Source: Candidatus Thorarchaeota archaeon MP8T_1 (GTDB lineage Archaea > Asgardarchaeota > Thorarchaeia > Thorarchaeales > Thorarchaeaceae). From it: DNA of 64,000 bases. Location: assembly GCA_002825465.1 (NCBI GenBank), contig PJER01000002.1:178306-242305 (forward strand), given 5' to 3'. Positions within the stretch are counted from its first letter, which is position 1. Every line of letters begins with the position of its first letter. This document shows, piece by piece, positions 32,999-43,485 of this stretch. A program made the position numbers and the translations under genes. The notes beneath the pieces are model-generated. The model was not told where the DNA came from, searched no databases, and worked only from the letters and a program-made list of their open reading frames with translations.

Positions 32999-35026
32999 TT
33001 ATCGTTTCCTAACAACGAGGATTATGATAATGATTACCACAAGTGCTCCGCCACCAATCAAGATTAGTGTTGTAGTGTCAAGTGGGAATCCACCATCACC
33101 ACCATCAGTGGTTGTAGTAGTTGGTTCAGTTGTACTAGTTGTACTAGTTGTACTGGTTGTACTGGTAGTACTGGTGGTACTAGTAGTACTGGTGGTACTG
33201 GTTGTAGTAGTTGGCTCTGGTGGAGCTGGTAGAGTTGAAATACCAAAGTCAATAGCATTGAGAACAAGGTTGTAACCATCGAGTGGTACATTGTAGAAGT
33301 CTGCGTACATTGGTCTGTAGTCACCATAGGGTGATGCACCAGATACAACAAGATTTCCTGTCTTGTTTTCACCTGCATTGATTTCAAGAGCTGCTGCTAC
33401 GAATGCTCCTTGCTGTCCATTGGTATGGGCTAGTGGGTCAGTAATATCTCCATCGTTAATGGTTGCGTTTCCTCCATAGTAGAGGAGTGGGTATACATCT
33501 GTGAATGATGTACCTTCCATTGCGGTTGGAGTTGTTGTCGATGTACCATTTCCCCAATATAGACAGGTAGGACCGTGCATAAGAACTGCTGTTACTCCTG
33601 CGACAATGTCAGCAACAAATGGATCATTGCTAGTAGTGTTGGCAACTGGACGATAACCAGCACCTGCATTGCTGACTGGATCCTCAACTGCGGTTGGTTC
33701 ACCATAGATGTGTGAACCGATTGCATCCAGAATGAGAGTCATGTTGTCGTTGTTCCATTGACCAGCATCAGGAGCGCTTGTATAGTCGCTGTCATAGCCG
33801 ATCCACATGAATTTACGACCTTCATTGTACCAATCTGCAATTGCTGTGACTTCAGCTGTGAGGTATCCATTACCTGCTCCGTAAATTGAGCCTGCGATGA
33901 ATCCAACAGCATCAGCTAGAACAGTCGAGTTGATACCACCTCTTGCCCAAACTGTTGTGTATCCCTTAAGGAATAGAGAAGTTCTTAGATCCTTGTCAAA
34001 AGCGATGACATCGCTGTTTGAGCTCTCTTGACCATGTGAATAGTCAAAGACAATCTTACCTTCTCCATGAGCGGAGGTTGCATGACGAACACCATATTTG
34101 ATACCATTCAACACAAGGTTGTAACCATCAAGTGGTACATTGTAGTAATCAATAAACATTGGTCGGTAATCACCATAGGGTGAAGCACCAGAAACAACCA
34201 AAGCACTGGAATTATCATCTCCAGCGTAGAGTTCCATAGCTGTTGCTACGAAAGATCCTTGTTGATTATTTGTGTGTGCAATTGGATCAATGATGTCACC
34301 ATCGTTGATGGTTGCGTTTGCTCCATAGTAGAGGAGTGGGTAGACATTTTCAATTGTTTCTGTTTCTAATGCAACTGGACTTGCATCATAAGCACCATCT
34401 GCACCAAATAGCAGAGTTGGACCGTGCATTAGAACTGCAGATACTCCATCGACAATAGCTGCGAGGTCAGGGTTGTCAGTTGTAGTGTTAGCAACTGGAC
34501 GATAACCAGCACCTGCGTTGCTGACTGGATCCTCAACTGCGGTTGGCTCACCATAGATGTGTGATCCAACTGCCTCTAGAATGAGAGTCATATTGTCGTT
34601 GTTCCATTGACCAGCATCAGGAGCGCTTGTGTAGTCGCTGTCATAGCCGATCCACATGAACTTGTTACCAGCATTGAACCAATCTGCAATTGCTGTGACT
34701 TCAGCTGTGAGGTATTCATTGCCAGCTCCGTAAATTGAGCCTGCAATAAATCCGACAGCATCGGATAGAATAGTTGCGTTTATTCCTCCGCGTGCCCAAA
34801 CGACCTCAAAGCCCATTGCAGTTAGATTACCTTCAAGATTAGCATCTGAGGTAACAACATCTGAATTTGAGCTTTCCTGACCATGTGAATAATCGAAAAC
34901 GATTTTTCCAAGGCTCTCAGCAGCAGGAGTTGCTGCTTTGGTCATGGTGGGAAACGCAAGAATAGACGCAAATAATGCTGCAATAACTAAGAAAGTTGCA
35001 GCTTTTCTTCTATTGATATGATTCAT
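32999..35026 (-). CDS. Surface protein with two near-identical tandem glutaminase-like domains, Ser/Thr stalk, C-terminal anchor
   Basis: About 675 residues from the ATG at 35026 (AGGAGAG site upstream; the longer frame to 35101 starts before the expected transcript start). A signal peptide precedes two copies of a 283-residue unit, each beginning GKIVFDYSHGQESSNSD and containing GFIAGSIYGAGN, IGYDSDYTSAPDAGQWNND and YGEPTAVEDPVSNAGAGYRP. The fold resembles a ThuA/glutaminase-like domain without an obvious catalytic triad. A (TTS)n stalk and a transmembrane helix ending VVRKR follow. The two units are nearly identical at the DNA level over long stretches, so the duplication is recent or is kept uniform by gene conversion. 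Confidence 0.8.
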   Translation of the reverse strand: MNHINRRKAATFLVIAALFASILAFPTMTKAATPAAESLGKIVFDYSHGQESSNSDVVTSDANLEGNLTAMGFEVVWARGGINATILSDAVGFIAGSIYGAGNEYLTAEVTAIADWFNAGNKFMWIGYDSDYTSAPDAGQWNNDNMTLILEAVGSHIYGEPTAVEDPVSNAGAGYRPVANTTTDNPDLAAIVDGVSAVLMHGPTLLFGADGAYDASPVALETETIENVYPLLYYGANATINDGDIIDPIAHTNNQQGSFVATAMELYAGDDNSSALVVSGASPYGDYRPMFIDYYNVPLDGYNLVLNGIKYGVRHATSAHGEGKIVFDYSHGQESSNSDVIAFDKDLRTSLFLKGYTTVWARGGINSTVLADAVGFIAGSIYGAGNGYLTAEVTAIADWYNEGRKFMWIGYDSDYTSAPDAGQWNNDNMTLILDAIGSHIYGEPTAVEDPVSNAGAGYRPVANTTSNDPFVADIVAGVTAVLMHGPTCLYWGNGTSTTTPTAMEGTSFTDVYPLLYYGGNATINDGDITDPLAHTNGQQGAFVAAALEINAGENKTGNLVVSGASPYGDYRPMYADFYNVPLDGYNLVLNAIDFGISTLPAPPEPTTTTSTTSTTSTTSTTSTTSTTSTTSTTEPTTTTTDGGDGGFPLDTTTLILIGGGALVVIIIIILVVRKR
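33129..33206 (-). repeat. Nine-base tandem repeat encoding a Thr-Thr-Ser stalk
   Basis: About eight to nine copies of a 9-base unit (GTACTGGTN type on the plus strand) encode the (TTS)n linker of the duplicated-domain surface protein. The opposite strand reads as poly-Val and is not a gene. Confidence 0.8.
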
Positions 35027-35119
35027 TTGAGTACTCTCTCCTATCATAAAAGATAGCGTCGTATTGGATTTCTTGAAAGATATTATCCCTTTTGAACTCA
35101 TCGAATCGTCGAAAATACG

Positions 35120-35133
35120 TTTTATATATAAAA
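35120..35133. promoter_or_regulatory. Palindromic TATA box between divergent surface-protein and ABC-transporter genes
   Basis: TTTTATATATAAAA is a perfect 14-base palindrome. It is about 95 bases from the minus-strand start at 35026 and 130 bases before the plus-strand start at 35266. A second TATA-like TTTAACATAAA lies at 35146-35156. Placement supports the shorter start of the minus-strand gene. Confidence 0.5.
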
Positions 35134-35265
35134 TTCAATTGCGTGTTTAACATAAAGCTTCTATGAACACAGTTGAATTACATGATTTACATGAGTGACA
35201 AACCTTAATTACCACGAGCTAGTAAGGTGCGTCCGAACCTAGCCAATAAACAGAGAGGAAGAGAA

Positions 35266-36777
35266 ATGAGCGAATTCGAATCCACACGAAATACTTCAAC
35301 CATGGTCGTTGCGATTGTGGTTATCGCTATAATTGGAGTAGCAGGTGTTTCTATTATGTTAATGAATCCAGGTCCAGGACCCGGACCTACGAATACAACA
35401 GAAACAACTACTTCCACAGGAACCGGAACTGAAACTGGTACTGAAACTGGGACTGAAACAACTGAACCAACAACTACAGGCAATGTACTGACGATTCTAA
35501 CACGTCATGATATCTCTATTCAAAATGTGTTTGATGCCGCTTTCTTAGCATCAGATTATGCAATTCAAAACAATATAGTTGACTTAAAATGGCGTGCTCC
35601 TGCAGCTGAGTTCTTTGATGACCTTATCAACCAAGGAACTGCTGATGTTGTCTGGGGTGGTGGTCCTACATTATTCGATCAGTTGATGAGAGATGGACTA
35701 TTAGCACCATTGACAAGTACACACATGCAGACAGTTTCTGATAGAATTAATGATACCATTGCTGGAGTTGAAATGAAACGCTACAACTCAGAGGATGAAC
35801 TCTCATGGATTGCAGCAGCAATTTCCACATTTGGATTCACTGTTAATCATGCTTTCTTAGATGATTACACACTCCCCACACCAACAACTTGGACTGAACT
35901 TGCTGAACCTGTTTGGGCTCAGTATCTTCCAACGGTACCTACAATAGCGATGGGTAATGCTCCTGATACTACTTCAAACACACGTATCTATGAAATTATC
36001 ACCCAAGCTCTTGGCTGGCAAGAAGGTTGGACAACCATGGCCCGAATGGCTGGAAGTGCAAAAATAATGGGTGGTTCTGTAGAAACTCAGAATGAAGTGG
36101 AACAAGGAAATGTTGGTGTTGCAATGTCCATTGACTTCTATGGGTACCTTACGCAAGCTCGAAACCCAGATTGTGAATACATAGTACCTGAAGGTCAATC
36201 AATTGTTAACGGAGATCCTATTGCTATTGCAGCAACAACCTCCCAGCTAGCTCTTTCAGAAGGTTTTGTCGATTTCATCCTTAGTGCAGAGGGACAAGCT
36301 CTGTGGCTCGATGACGACCTTCGTCGTATGCCGGTCATGAGAGAAGCATTTGATTTGGTATCTGGTGTAGATGACCTATATTCTGCCTTTAACCAAACCA
36401 TAAGCACAGTAGGTATCGATTTCAATGACACCCTATCATACGATATGAATCGAGCTTTCATAAAATACTGGGAATCCGTATTTACTGATGCAAAAGCAGA
36501 ACTAACAGATTGCTGGTCTGCTATCTATACAGCTTATGATGAGGGTAGAATCACTCTTGGTGAACTTAATACATATACCAATCAAATGGCTGATATGCTC
36601 ACAGTTCAGGATGCAACAACTTCAGTACTTCAGGAGTTCACAATAGCATATGCAACAGCTATCAATCATGACATGATCTATAACTCTGCGTATGCGTCAA
36701 CCATGCAGTCCCGATGGACTGCTGCAGCAAAGATACAATACATTTCTGTCATGAATGCTGTGAACGCTGAAACGTAG
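35266..36777 (+). CDS. ABC transporter substrate-binding protein (iron/thiamine/phosphonate-type), membrane-tethered
   Basis: About 503 residues from the ATG at 35266, which follows GAGGAAGAG; an in-frame GTG at 35227 has no such site. An N-terminal transmembrane anchor (residues 11-34) is followed by a Gly-Pro and Thr-rich linker with a 12-base DNA repeat (about 35430-35466). A periplasmic-binding-protein domain follows, with ADVVWGGGPTLFDQLMRDG, TWTELAEPVW and INGDP-like hinge segments of the Fe3+/thiamine/2-aminoethylphosphonate group. No lipobox cysteine. First gene of a binding-protein/permease/ATPase operon at 35266-40013. The substrate is not resolved. Confidence 0.85.
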   Translation: MSEFESTRNTSTMVVAIVVIAIIGVAGVSIMLMNPGPGPGPTNTTETTTSTGTGTETGTETGTETTEPTTTGNVLTILTRHDISIQNVFDAAFLASDYAIQNNIVDLKWRAPAAEFFDDLINQGTADVVWGGGPTLFDQLMRDGLLAPLTSTHMQTVSDRINDTIAGVEMKRYNSEDELSWIAAAISTFGFTVNHAFLDDYTLPTPTTWTELAEPVWAQYLPTVPTIAMGNAPDTTSNTRIYEIITQALGWQEGWTTMARMAGSAKIMGGSVETQNEVEQGNVGVAMSIDFYGYLTQARNPDCEYIVPEGQSIVNGDPIAIAATTSQLALSEGFVDFILSAEGQALWLDDDLRRMPVMREAFDLVSGVDDLYSAFNQTISTVGIDFNDTLSYDMNRAFIKYWESVFTDAKAELTDCWSAIYTAYDEGRITLGELNTYTNQMADMLTVQDATTSVLQEFTIAYATAINHDMIYNSAYASTMQSRWTAAAKIQYISVMNAVNAET

Positions 36778-36782
36778 TCTGA

Positions 36783-38852
36783 ATGGCGGGAAAAGAGATG
36801 AGTGAGGACGCAAAGGTTGATTCCTATTTAGAGGAAGAATACTACAGTGATGAGTTGATTCCTGATACACTTCAGGATAATCTCATCACAGGATTCAGGT
36901 CTGTTCCTAATTTGGGAAGGCGAATCTGGAGAAAAATAAAGGGATTTGGTTCCTGGCTGATTAATGGCGTACGGAGATTCAAATCATTCTTTGAGAATCC
37001 AGGCGAGAAGTCCTCCAAAGCACTTCAAAAGCTACGAAGAGAGCTGGACACTCTAACTAGTATTCAACTACTTGCAGTCCTCATTACATTCACTCTTTTT
37101 CTTATTTTGCCACTCATTAGTGTTGTAGCATATTCATTTACAGATCCAGTTTCAGGATTACCATCATTATTTCATTTTCAGAATCTATTCCAAGATACCA
37201 ATATCTGGCCATGGTATTATGACGCTAGATATGACCAGTGGTATTTCTTTGCAGATTTTCGAACTGTGATTGTTGGTAGTACTGATATCACGATACAAGG
37301 CTGGGACTTTGGTGCAATCATCAATTCGATTTACACAGCAATAATTGTTACATTCTTCTCAGTACTTCTTGGGGTCTTTCTTGCATTTATTGTTGCTAGA
37401 TATGACTTCTTTGGAAAATCAATCATTAGAACCGTTCTGATATTTCCAATTCTTGCAACACCATTCGTAGGCGCAATTGGAATCAAATCATTTCTAGGAC
37501 TGAATGGACTCATCAACAACCTATTCTATGATACGTTGCACATCTTTCCGTTACAATTACAGCTGAAAGGACTAGCAGCTTTAATCTTTGTCCAATCATT
37601 ATCATTCTTCTCACTTGTCTATCTCAATGCTTATTCTTCATTCATGTCAATAGATCCCTCTTTGGAAGAACAGGCTGAGAATCTAGGTGCAAAAGGATCA
37701 AAGTTATTCCGTTCTGTAACTCTTCCTCTGGCAATGCCTGGAATTCAAGCAGGTGCAATTTTGACTTTCATCCTTAGTATAGAAGACCTTGGAACACCAA
37801 TTGTATTTCGAGAAGATACCCAGGCAACGCACACGCTTGCCTTCCAAGTCTTTGACTCTTTTGCTTCGGGAGCGCTAGGAATTGACCCGAAAGGACCTGC
37901 GATTGGAATCATTCTATTGGTGTTTGCATTGACCGGATTCCTTGCAATTCGGAAATATGCAGGTGTTCGATCATATGAGTCAGGAACAAAAGGTGGTCAA
38001 TGGAACCCTCGTATCAGAAGAATATCCAATAGGACAACGGTCCTTCTCTATGCTGTCTTGATTCCGCTGCTCTTTCTGGCATTGATCCCGCAAATAAGTG
38101 TCATAATGCTTTCATTTGCTGGACCATGGACAAGTAATTCAGTATTGCCTACAGAATGGACACTCGAACATTATTCGATTTTGACTACCTATCCAGCAGT
38201 CACTCAATCTATTACATTTACTCTGATTTATGGTGCTATTGCTACTGTAATGATCGTTCTTCTTGGCACTAGTGCAGCATATATCATTGCACGGCGAGAC
38301 ATTCCTGGTAAAACCTACTTTGACTTACTGGTAACTTCACCTATTGCATTGCCTGGTATTGTCATTGCTACAGGATATTTCGTACTTTATTATGGCACTC
38401 CATTCTTCCCAATTGATGGACCCGCATTCTTGATCATCATGTCATATACGGTAAGGAAATTCCCGTTCACAGTGCGAGCTGCCTATGCAGGCTTACAGTC
38501 CACGCCTGTTGTACTAGAAGAAGCATCTCAAAATGTTGGAGCAAGCAAGAACCAGACTTTTGCAAAGATAACCATGCCCTTGATAGGTGTTAGTGTACTT
38601 GCGGGTTCGCTTCTCTCATTTGTTTATTCAGTAAGCGAGGTCAGCACGAGTCTAATATTAGGAAGTCTAGGACCCGAACAGGCACCAATGACGTTTTGGA
38701 CAAAAGAAGTGCTTGCTTCACATTCATCTAGCTATACGCCTGCAAATAGTGCGGCAACTCTTGGTGTACTAATGATGGCTATGCAGATGACCGTGATTAC
38801 AATCACAAACAAGATCTTGGGAGCAAGATCTTCAGCCATGACTGGAATATGA
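36783..38852 (+). CDS. ABC transporter permease, two fused transmembrane domains
   Basis: A 689-residue permease made of two consecutive binding-protein-dependent transport domains, as in ThiP, FbpB and SfuB. An N-terminal cytoplasmic region of about 95 residues precedes the first helix (LLAVLITFTLFLILPLISV). Each half has an EAA-type loop: EEQAENLGAKGSKLFRSVTLP in the first and EEASQNVGASKNQTFAKITMP in the second, which contact the ATPase. The start is five bases after the binding-protein stop, so translation is coupled. One gene replaces the usual two permease subunits, consistent with an iron, thiamine or phosphonate importer. Confidence 0.9.
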   Translation: MAGKEMSEDAKVDSYLEEEYYSDELIPDTLQDNLITGFRSVPNLGRRIWRKIKGFGSWLINGVRRFKSFFENPGEKSSKALQKLRRELDTLTSIQLLAVLITFTLFLILPLISVVAYSFTDPVSGLPSLFHFQNLFQDTNIWPWYYDARYDQWYFFADFRTVIVGSTDITIQGWDFGAIINSIYTAIIVTFFSVLLGVFLAFIVARYDFFGKSIIRTVLIFPILATPFVGAIGIKSFLGLNGLINNLFYDTLHIFPLQLQLKGLAALIFVQSLSFFSLVYLNAYSSFMSIDPSLEEQAENLGAKGSKLFRSVTLPLAMPGIQAGAILTFILSIEDLGTPIVFREDTQATHTLAFQVFDSFASGALGIDPKGPAIGIILLVFALTGFLAIRKYAGVRSYESGTKGGQWNPRIRRISNRTTVLLYAVLIPLLFLALIPQISVIMLSFAGPWTSNSVLPTEWTLEHYSILTTYPAVTQSITFTLIYGAIATVMIVLLGTSAAYIIARRDIPGKTYFDLLVTSPIALPGIVIATGYFVLYYGTPFFPIDGPAFLIIMSYTVRKFPFTVRAAYAGLQSTPVVLEEASQNVGASKNQTFAKITMPLIGVSVLAGSLLSFVYSVSEVSTSLILGSLGPEQAPMTFWTKEVLASHSSSYTPANSAATLGVLMMAMQMTVITITNKILGARSSAMTGI

Positions 38853-38861
38853 GGTGATTAT

Positions 38862-40013
38862 ATGGTTGAAATTAGATTAGAAAATTTGCGTAAAACTTTT
38901 GGTGAAGTCATCGCGACTGATGAAGTCAATATGGTCTTGCAGGAGGGTGAATTATCAACACTCCTTGGACCAAGTGGTTGTGGAAAGACAACTCTCTTAC
39001 GTTTGATAGCTGGTTTCTATGTTCCAGATTCTGGAAGAATCTTCTTTGATGATAGAGATGTTACCACTCTTCCCCCACACAAAAGAAATACAGGCATGTG
39101 TTTCCAGAACTATGCACTCTGGCCTCATATGACAGTCTTTGAAAATGTAGCCTATGGTATGAAACTCAAGAGAGTTCAAGGTATGAAATATACAAAGGCT
39201 GCCATCCAAAGACGAGTAAATAATGCATTGGAACTAGTTCGCCTAGGTGATTTGGGTCACCGACATATTCACCAACTCTCTGGTGGACAGCAGCAGCGAG
39301 TTGCTCTTGCACGAGCTCTAGTGATTGAACCAGATGTTCTCCTTTTGGATGAACCTCTCTCAAATCTTGATGCAAAACTCAGGATTGACATGAGAGAAGA
39401 GATCATCAGAATTCAGAAGGAGATGAACATTACAACAGTATATGTCACTCATGACCAGCACGAGGCTTTAAGCATCTCTGATAGGGTTGCTGTAATGGAC
39501 AAAGGCTACGTTCAGCAGTTCGCAAATCCACGAGATATCTATTCAGATCCACAAACTGTATTCGTAGCTGATTTCATCGGTCAGTGTACATTCATTGATG
39601 GTAAAATTACATCAATTGGGGATGGAATCAAAGTAAACATTCCTGACGATCAAGTGATAATTGGTCACACAACAATTGATGGTTATCCGTTCCATGTTGG
39701 AGAAGAAGTGAAAGTTGCAGTTCGCCCTGAAGATTTGAATCTCAAAAGAGAGCGACCCAATGATAATGAAATAGTGGGAGTTGTTACTCGTACAATCTTC
39801 ATTGGAAATGCCCTTGAAGTCTACTTCAAGGTAGGAGATATCGCAGCAGAAGCTCTTCTCGACCCTGATTCCAACATTCAGGAAGGAGACGCCATTCATC
39901 TCTTTGCACCAACGGATGAGGTAATGATTCTTCCAGTTGGCGGAGTCGAAGCGCTACGTAAAGTCCCTGGGCATCCAATGGCTGAGAGTACACCTCCTTC
40001 TTCTAATGAGTAG
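38862..40013 (+). CDS. ABC transporter ATP-binding protein with TOBE domain
   Basis: A 383-residue ATPase of the FbpC/PotA/MalK group. Walker [10 protein letters not shown], signature [15 protein letters not shown], Walker [17 protein letters not shown], and H-loop VTHDQHEAL are all intact. The C-terminal 130 residues form a TOBE domain ([11 protein letters not shown] region). The ATG follows GAGGTGAT ten bases after the permease gene. It powers the importer encoded by the two preceding genes. The end overlaps the convergent tgtA gene by eleven bases. Confidence 0.92.
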   Translation: MVEIRLENLRKTFGEVIATDEVNMVLQEGELSTLLGPSGCGKTTLLRLIAGFYVPDSGRIFFDDRDVTTLPPHKRNTGMCFQNYALWPHMTVFENVAYGMKLKRVQGMKYTKAAIQRRVNNALELVRLGDLGHRHIHQLSGGQQQRVALARALVIEPDVLLLDEPLSNLDAKLRIDMREEIIRIQKEMNITTVYVTHDQHEALSISDRVAVMDKGYVQQFANPRDIYSDPQTVFVADFIGQCTFIDGKITSIGDGIKVNIPDDQVIIGHTTIDGYPFHVGEEVKVAVRPEDLNLKRERPNDNEIVGVVTRTIFIGNALEVYFKVGDIAAEALLDPDSNIQEGDAIHLFAPTDEVMILPVGGVEALRKVPGHPMAESTPPSSNE

Positions 40014-42039
40014 ATGAATGCCTAACAAAAACAGCAACACCTCTGCTAAAGGCACTCATTTCATTTCCACTGAGTAGTGCTTTTCCTGTTCCCACGAGCT
40101 GGCCTTTCTCATCTGTTATTAGAACTTCTTCACCTGCTTTCAAATTGGAATCAGCTCTTACTACAAACTTAGCCAAAGCTGATTTTCCATTAGCAACAAA
40201 TTCACTGGCATCTTTTTCCATGATTACTATGTATTTCTTATCGATATCATATTGAAGAAGTACTTCCCCACCTCTGAACGTTGGTGTTAGTAACCCCGTA
40301 GTTGGAACTACTGTAAATATGATATCTGCTGCTAATGTGACATGCCTGATTTTCCCAGTATTTTTTGAAAACACAACTTGCAATTCATCGGAATCTGCTA
40401 TTTTCCCTACACTTTCTCCCCATTGATATATCAGTAGTGCTTTGAGTTTTCTACGATACCAATCCTGTCTTTCTGATTTATTGGTTTCAATTGCATTGAT
40501 AGTTTCAGAAGCAGACGAAGTCTTAATTATCTCATACCTATTTTGGAGAGTTTCTATAAGCTGATTTGTCGGTCCCTCTCTTTCAAACCAAATTATCTTG
40601 TTGAATGATATCATTTCAAGTATCTTATGCAATTTCTCTTGTGATACAGCAAGTGTAATCGGATCAATTTGCTTTGAGAAGATGCATTGTTGAGATGGGT
40701 GTATGTGTTCAAGTTCCCAAGGGATTACCCCCATAGGGGTAACAAATAAGAGAATTACTTCTTCAGGAGTTGTCTTGCGAACTTCTGCAATAATTGTTAT
40801 CGCAGTATCTGAGAACGGTCTATCACCTAAATCAGGTACTATCACAACTGTTTCTGTTTTCCTGTACGGGTATCTATCTAGGACCCTCTGATGAAACCTA
40901 GAAATTTCTGGTCTAACTGATGTTTCAAAACCTGTATAGAAAATCGATGATGATTTTCCAAAAGGATCAGATTCAACAAGTTGGTCCATGTTCTCAACCA
41001 TTACATGAAGTGCTTCAAGGAGTGCAGGATGATTCCGAGCATGTTGAGCGGCAAGCTCGAACAGTTTGCCTTCTGTAATTGCCTGTCTGACTCGTCGCAT
41101 CTCAGCTGCCGACACATAGAGATTATGACGCATTAAGGCAAGAGACTTTTCTTTCTCAGGAAGAGATTGCAATTCACTTGCTGTTGTGTTACTACATACT
41201 GGGCACTCACATGGGAGTTCGGACAAATCCTTGAGATGGACTGTTCCTGTTGTAAGAAGCATTCTCCCTGTATCTGCAAATTTTGCATATGATGCAGAGT
41301 CAAAGAAATCGCAACCAAGAAGGGCTGCTTGTGCAAACAGCATTGGGTGCCCGCAACCAAAGAGATGAACAGGTCTATCAGGGGGAAGATGTTTTTTGAC
41401 TGCAAGTGTGATGCGGACAATGTCTGCATATCTATACATCTCCATCAATGGTACGACACCACCAATTGGATATACATCGAAATCCATCATGCCCATTTCT
41501 TTTGCAGATTGTTCTCTCAGGTCTTCGTAAATTCCCCCCTGAACGGTTCCTGCTAACATCATTTCATCCTTGAGTCCAACAGACATTCTCGCACGCTCTA
41601 AAGATAACTTGACATCTTTTTCCACTTGTTCTCTGCCGACATCTGGCTTTGAGAATGCATCCAGTATTGTGCCTATGTCAGTCTTGATCCGCTTCTGAAA
41701 TTCAATGATTGCAAGTGGGTCTATCTCTTCTTCAGGAAGGTCATGGAAATACATCTGAAAGGTTCCAGAATCAGTCATGATTGGATGGTCGAAATTAAGA
41801 AGACCATGAACTCCTTCTGAAATGGCTTTCTCTCTGAATCGTTCGTGTGAATTGATGATGTAGGAATTAGTGATGACCATCTGAAACCCGAAGACATCTA
41901 CTATGTCTTGTGGTGGGATCATTGTTTTACCAGGATGAATTACTGGCATGAGCAAAGGTGTACTCACAGTTCCATGTTTTGTTGTAAATCTGCCAAGTCT
42001 CGCAAGTCCATCCTTTGCTTTGATTTCGAAGTTTACCAT
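40003..42039 (-). CDS. tgtA: Archaeosine tRNA-guanine transglycosylase (ArcTGT)
   Basis: A 678-residue enzyme that swaps guanine-15 of archaeal tRNAs for the precursor preQ0 on the way to archaeosine. The catalytic domain has the nucleophile region TDSGTFQM, GGVVPLMEMYRYAD, a second Asp in FFDSASYAKFADTGR, and the zinc site CECPVC with following Cys/His. The middle C1/C2 domains and a C-terminal PUA domain (YIVIMEKDASEFVANGK and following) follow, giving full archaeal length. It is alone on the minus strand, divergent from hflX. Confidence 0.93.
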   Translation of the reverse strand: MVNFEIKAKDGLARLGRFTTKHGTVSTPLLMPVIHPGKTMIPPQDIVDVFGFQMVITNSYIINSHERFREKAISEGVHGLLNFDHPIMTDSGTFQMYFHDLPEEEIDPLAIIEFQKRIKTDIGTILDAFSKPDVGREQVEKDVKLSLERARMSVGLKDEMMLAGTVQGGIYEDLREQSAKEMGMMDFDVYPIGGVVPLMEMYRYADIVRITLAVKKHLPPDRPVHLFGCGHPMLFAQAALLGCDFFDSASYAKFADTGRMLLTTGTVHLKDLSELPCECPVCSNTTASELQSLPEKEKSLALMRHNLYVSAAEMRRVRQAITEGKLFELAAQHARNHPALLEALHVMVENMDQLVESDPFGKSSSIFYTGFETSVRPEISRFHQRVLDRYPYRKTETVVIVPDLGDRPFSDTAITIIAEVRKTTPEEVILLFVTPMGVIPWELEHIHPSQQCIFSKQIDPITLAVSQEKLHKILEMISFNKIIWFEREGPTNQLIETLQNRYEIIKTSSASETINAIETNKSERQDWYRRKLKALLIYQWGESVGKIADSDELQVVFSKNTGKIRHVTLAADIIFTVVPTTGLLTPTFRGGEVLLQYDIDKKYIVIMEKDASEFVANGKSALAKFVVRADSNLKAGEEVLITDEKGQLVGTGKALLSGNEMSAFSRGVAVFVRHSSTH

Positions 42040-42139
42040 TTCTGTTCTTCCTCGAATCCTTATGGTTAAGCAATGAATCTTTCTCTAGGTATAGTATCAA
42101 TAGTATTGTTTAAGATAATCTGATTATTCTCAGATTACA

Positions 42140-43429
42140 ATGGTCGAGGCTACTGCATTACTTGTCCAAAGGAGGAAATACAATGAACCCGACCTTCTGG
42201 ATGAGTTTGTTGCACTTGCTACTACTGCAGATTACGATGTAATAGGTAGTTTTGATGTAGTGGGTAGTCCGTCTGCTAAATTTGGAATTCGAAGTGGTAA
42301 GGCTGAAGAGATTAAGGAATGGATAGAAGTCAATACACCTGAATTTGTACTATTTTCCCCACGACTCACATCAAGCCAAGTCTTTAGATTAATGGAACTA
42401 TGGGATATTGAAGTACGAGATAGGACTCAGGTCATCCTTGAGATATTCGATAAACATGCTCGTACCCAACAGGCAAAGCTGCAGATTGAACAAGCTCGTC
42501 TCGAATACGAACTACCTTTCGAACGTCATCAGATACGGAAGCGCTTACAAAAAGAACATACTGGAGACCGACCTGTTGCTGAGCAAATCGGTGCAGGTGA
42601 AGACCTTCTAAATTTGAGAATCAAGGATTTGCGCCATAGAATTTCAATCATCTCCGATAAGTTGGACAAGATTTCTGAAGCGCAAGCATTGAAGAAAAAG
42701 AAGCGGATGAAAGAAGGATTCATTGAGATTGCTATTGCAGGATACACAAATGCAGGAAAAAGCACATTGCACCATGCTTTGACTGACTCTGGGGTGGAAA
42801 TAGCTGATAAGTTATTCACAACATTAGCTACCAAAGCTGCAGATCTTGACATTCCAGGTCGGCAGATTGTATTATCTGATTCGGTCGGTTTCATAAGCGA
42901 TCTTCCCCAATCATTACTTCAAGCATTCAATACTACTCTAATGGAAGTAGGAGATGCAGATATCATAATACTCGTTGTTGATTCATCTGATAGTGTAGAT
43001 GAAATAACTCGAAAACTTGATGCTTGCCTTGATACATTCAATGAGATTGGTGCAAACGGAGTTCCAATTATTGGAGTGCTCAATAAGATCGATCAAATCG
43101 CCCCTGAACTGCTTGATGAGCGAGCTGAAATACTTGCAGATGTGACAACTGAGGTCGTGAAAATCTCAGCATTGAACAAAACTAACCTCACTGACTTATT
43201 GGAAGCAATAGAACATCTTCTACCAGAACTTACAATGTACTCTATTTCGTTACCATATGGTGACCACAGCATGTCAATAATCTCCAAACTTCATGAAGAA
43301 GCAATTATCGAGTCTGAATCCTATAATGAAGATCAGATTCTGATCACTGCTCAACTAAATTACGAAGTCTTCGATAGATTATCGAGAGAATTAGCTCCCG
43401 GAAGCATCATGAAAATTAATCCTACATAG
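42140..43429 (+). CDS. hflX: HflX-type ribosome-associated GTPase
   Basis: A 429-residue GTPase. The N-terminal glycine-poor domain (residues 1-150) and coiled region precede the G domain: P-loop GYTNAGKST, TLATKAADLD switch I, DSVGFISDLP (G3, DSVGF typical of HflX), NKID. In archaea and bacteria HflX binds the large ribosomal subunit and can split stalled ribosomes. The C-terminal domain is normal length. Downstream, the metF gene begins 86 bases after the stop with its own TATA box. Confidence 0.9.
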   Translation: MVEATALLVQRRKYNEPDLLDEFVALATTADYDVIGSFDVVGSPSAKFGIRSGKAEEIKEWIEVNTPEFVLFSPRLTSSQVFRLMELWDIEVRDRTQVILEIFDKHARTQQAKLQIEQARLEYELPFERHQIRKRLQKEHTGDRPVAEQIGAGEDLLNLRIKDLRHRISIISDKLDKISEAQALKKKKRMKEGFIEIAIAGYTNAGKSTLHHALTDSGVEIADKLFTTLATKAADLDIPGRQIVLSDSVGFISDLPQSLLQAFNTTLMEVGDADIIILVVDSSDSVDEITRKLDACLDTFNEIGANGVPIIGVLNKIDQIAPELLDERAEILADVTTEVVKISALNKTNLTDLLEAIEHLLPELTMYSISLPYGDHSMSIISKLHEEAIIESESYNEDQILITAQLNYEVFDRLSRELAPGSIMKINPT

Positions 43430-43485
43430 TTCCTCTTTCAAGTACAGTTTCATCAAAAGCAAATTAAGGGACGTTCTCTTTGCGG

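Noticed and set aside
33129..33206. Possible CRISPR-like array
   Set aside because: Units are 9 bases, without spacers, and encode a Thr-Thr-Ser linker in frame. No cas genes are present.
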